In this document: piece after piece, positions 63,853 through 64,000 of the stretch
Numbering within the stretch: the stretch's first letter is position 1
Layout of the letters: each line of letters opens with the position of its first letter
Source: Actinomadura luzonensis
GTDB taxonomy: Bacteria; Actinomycetota; Actinomycetes; Streptosporangiales; Streptosporangiaceae
DNA length: 64,000 nucleotides
NCBI RefSeq assembly: GCF_022664455.2
Contig: NZ_JAKRKC020000003.1
Coordinates: forward strand, 1-64,000
Direction of reading: 5' to 3'
Translations under genes and position numbers: made by a program
The notes under the pieces: model-generated
The model's input: only the letters and a program-made list of their open reading frames with translations
What the model was told of the DNA's origin: nothing
Databases searched by the model: none

Positions 63853-64000
63853 ATGCCGAGATTCGACACCCCAGGCCCCATCACCGTCCACCTCGACGTG
63901 CCCGGCGGCGAGGTGACGATCGTCGCGAGCGACCGTACGGACACGGTGGTCGACGTGCACCCGGGCGACGACGAGGAGGCGGTTTCGCTCCAGGTCGGCT
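63853..64000 (+). CDS. DUF4097-like adhesin/beta-helix protein (partial)
   Basis: The first 49 residues of a gene that runs off the window. The sequence PRFDTPGPITVHLDVPGGEVTIVASDRTDTVVDVHPG resembles the repeated short beta-strands of DUF4097 (putative adhesin) proteins, which often follow ribbon-helix-helix regulator genes in actinomycetes. ATG 63853 follows GAGGAGG. Only the start is visible. Confidence 0.6.
   Translation, partial: MPRFDTPGPITVHLDVPGGEVTIVASDRTDTVVDVHPGDDEEAVSLQVG

Overview
This is a 64 kb stretch of very high-GC DNA from an actinomycete. The supporting signs are strong G/C at third codon positions, many GTG and TTG starts, 4-bp start/stop overlaps, a SigE-family sigma factor, a SARP/BTAD regulator, LLM (F420-type) oxidoreductases, a DtxR/IdeR-type iron box and an MbtH protein. 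The style suggests a Streptosporangiales-like genome (Nonomuraea-like), but that placement is inference. I saw no rRNA, tRNA, insertion sequence, prophage or CRISPR array.

Layout. 1-10.9 kb: IclR regulator; SigE-family sigma factor coupled to a membrane-anchored solute-binding-domain protein; SARP-ATPase regulator; hemerythrin; tandem-GNAT enzyme; MFS exporter divergent from TetR; small hydrolase; Lrp/AsnC regulator. 10.9-31.4 kb: a hydroxamate siderophore locus. One minus-strand operon reads acetyltransferase, flavin N-monooxygenase, NRPS A-T-E, NRPS C-A-T-C-T-C-A-T-[frameshift]-C-T-C-T-TE, then MbtH, with every junction overlapping. It is divergent from a heterodimeric ABC exporter, and each side has its own DtxR/IdeR-like iron box. 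31.4-37.4 kb: a membrane-ORF remnant; a MarR/quinone-oxidoreductase pair around three palindromic operators; a secreted M19-type amidohydrolase; a decayed GNAT gene; an HTH (MmyB-like) regulator divergent from an SDR. 37.4-44.8 kb: a catabolic cluster of PucR regulator, fold-III PLP decarboxylase, carboxylate-type permease, N-acyl-D-amino-acid deacylase and GNAT. 44.9-54.4 kb: DoxX, STAS and HATPase anti-sigma pair, proline-rich membrane protein, rhomboid protease, MHS symporter, ArsR plus MgtA-like P-type ATPase, TatA, WYL regulator. 54.4-64 kb: GNAT, a structured-RNA candidate, hotdog thioesterase-like protein, membrane protein, YheO/DauR-like regulator coupled to a threonine/serine dehydratase, SHOCT protein, LLM-BBE fusion plus LLM enzyme with a MarR regulator, a ribbon-helix-helix protein over three 11-bp repeats, and the start of a DUF4097-like protein.

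The most distinctive part is the siderophore assembly line. It has six carrier domains but only three adenylation domains, including three C-T modules with no A domain, and it appears broken by a one-base frameshift. Other recurring features are in-frame minisatellites inside linkers of at least five proteins, an ABC exporter with one degenerate ATP site, and several genes whose -10 hexamer lies exactly 6 nt before the start codon (leaderless transcription).
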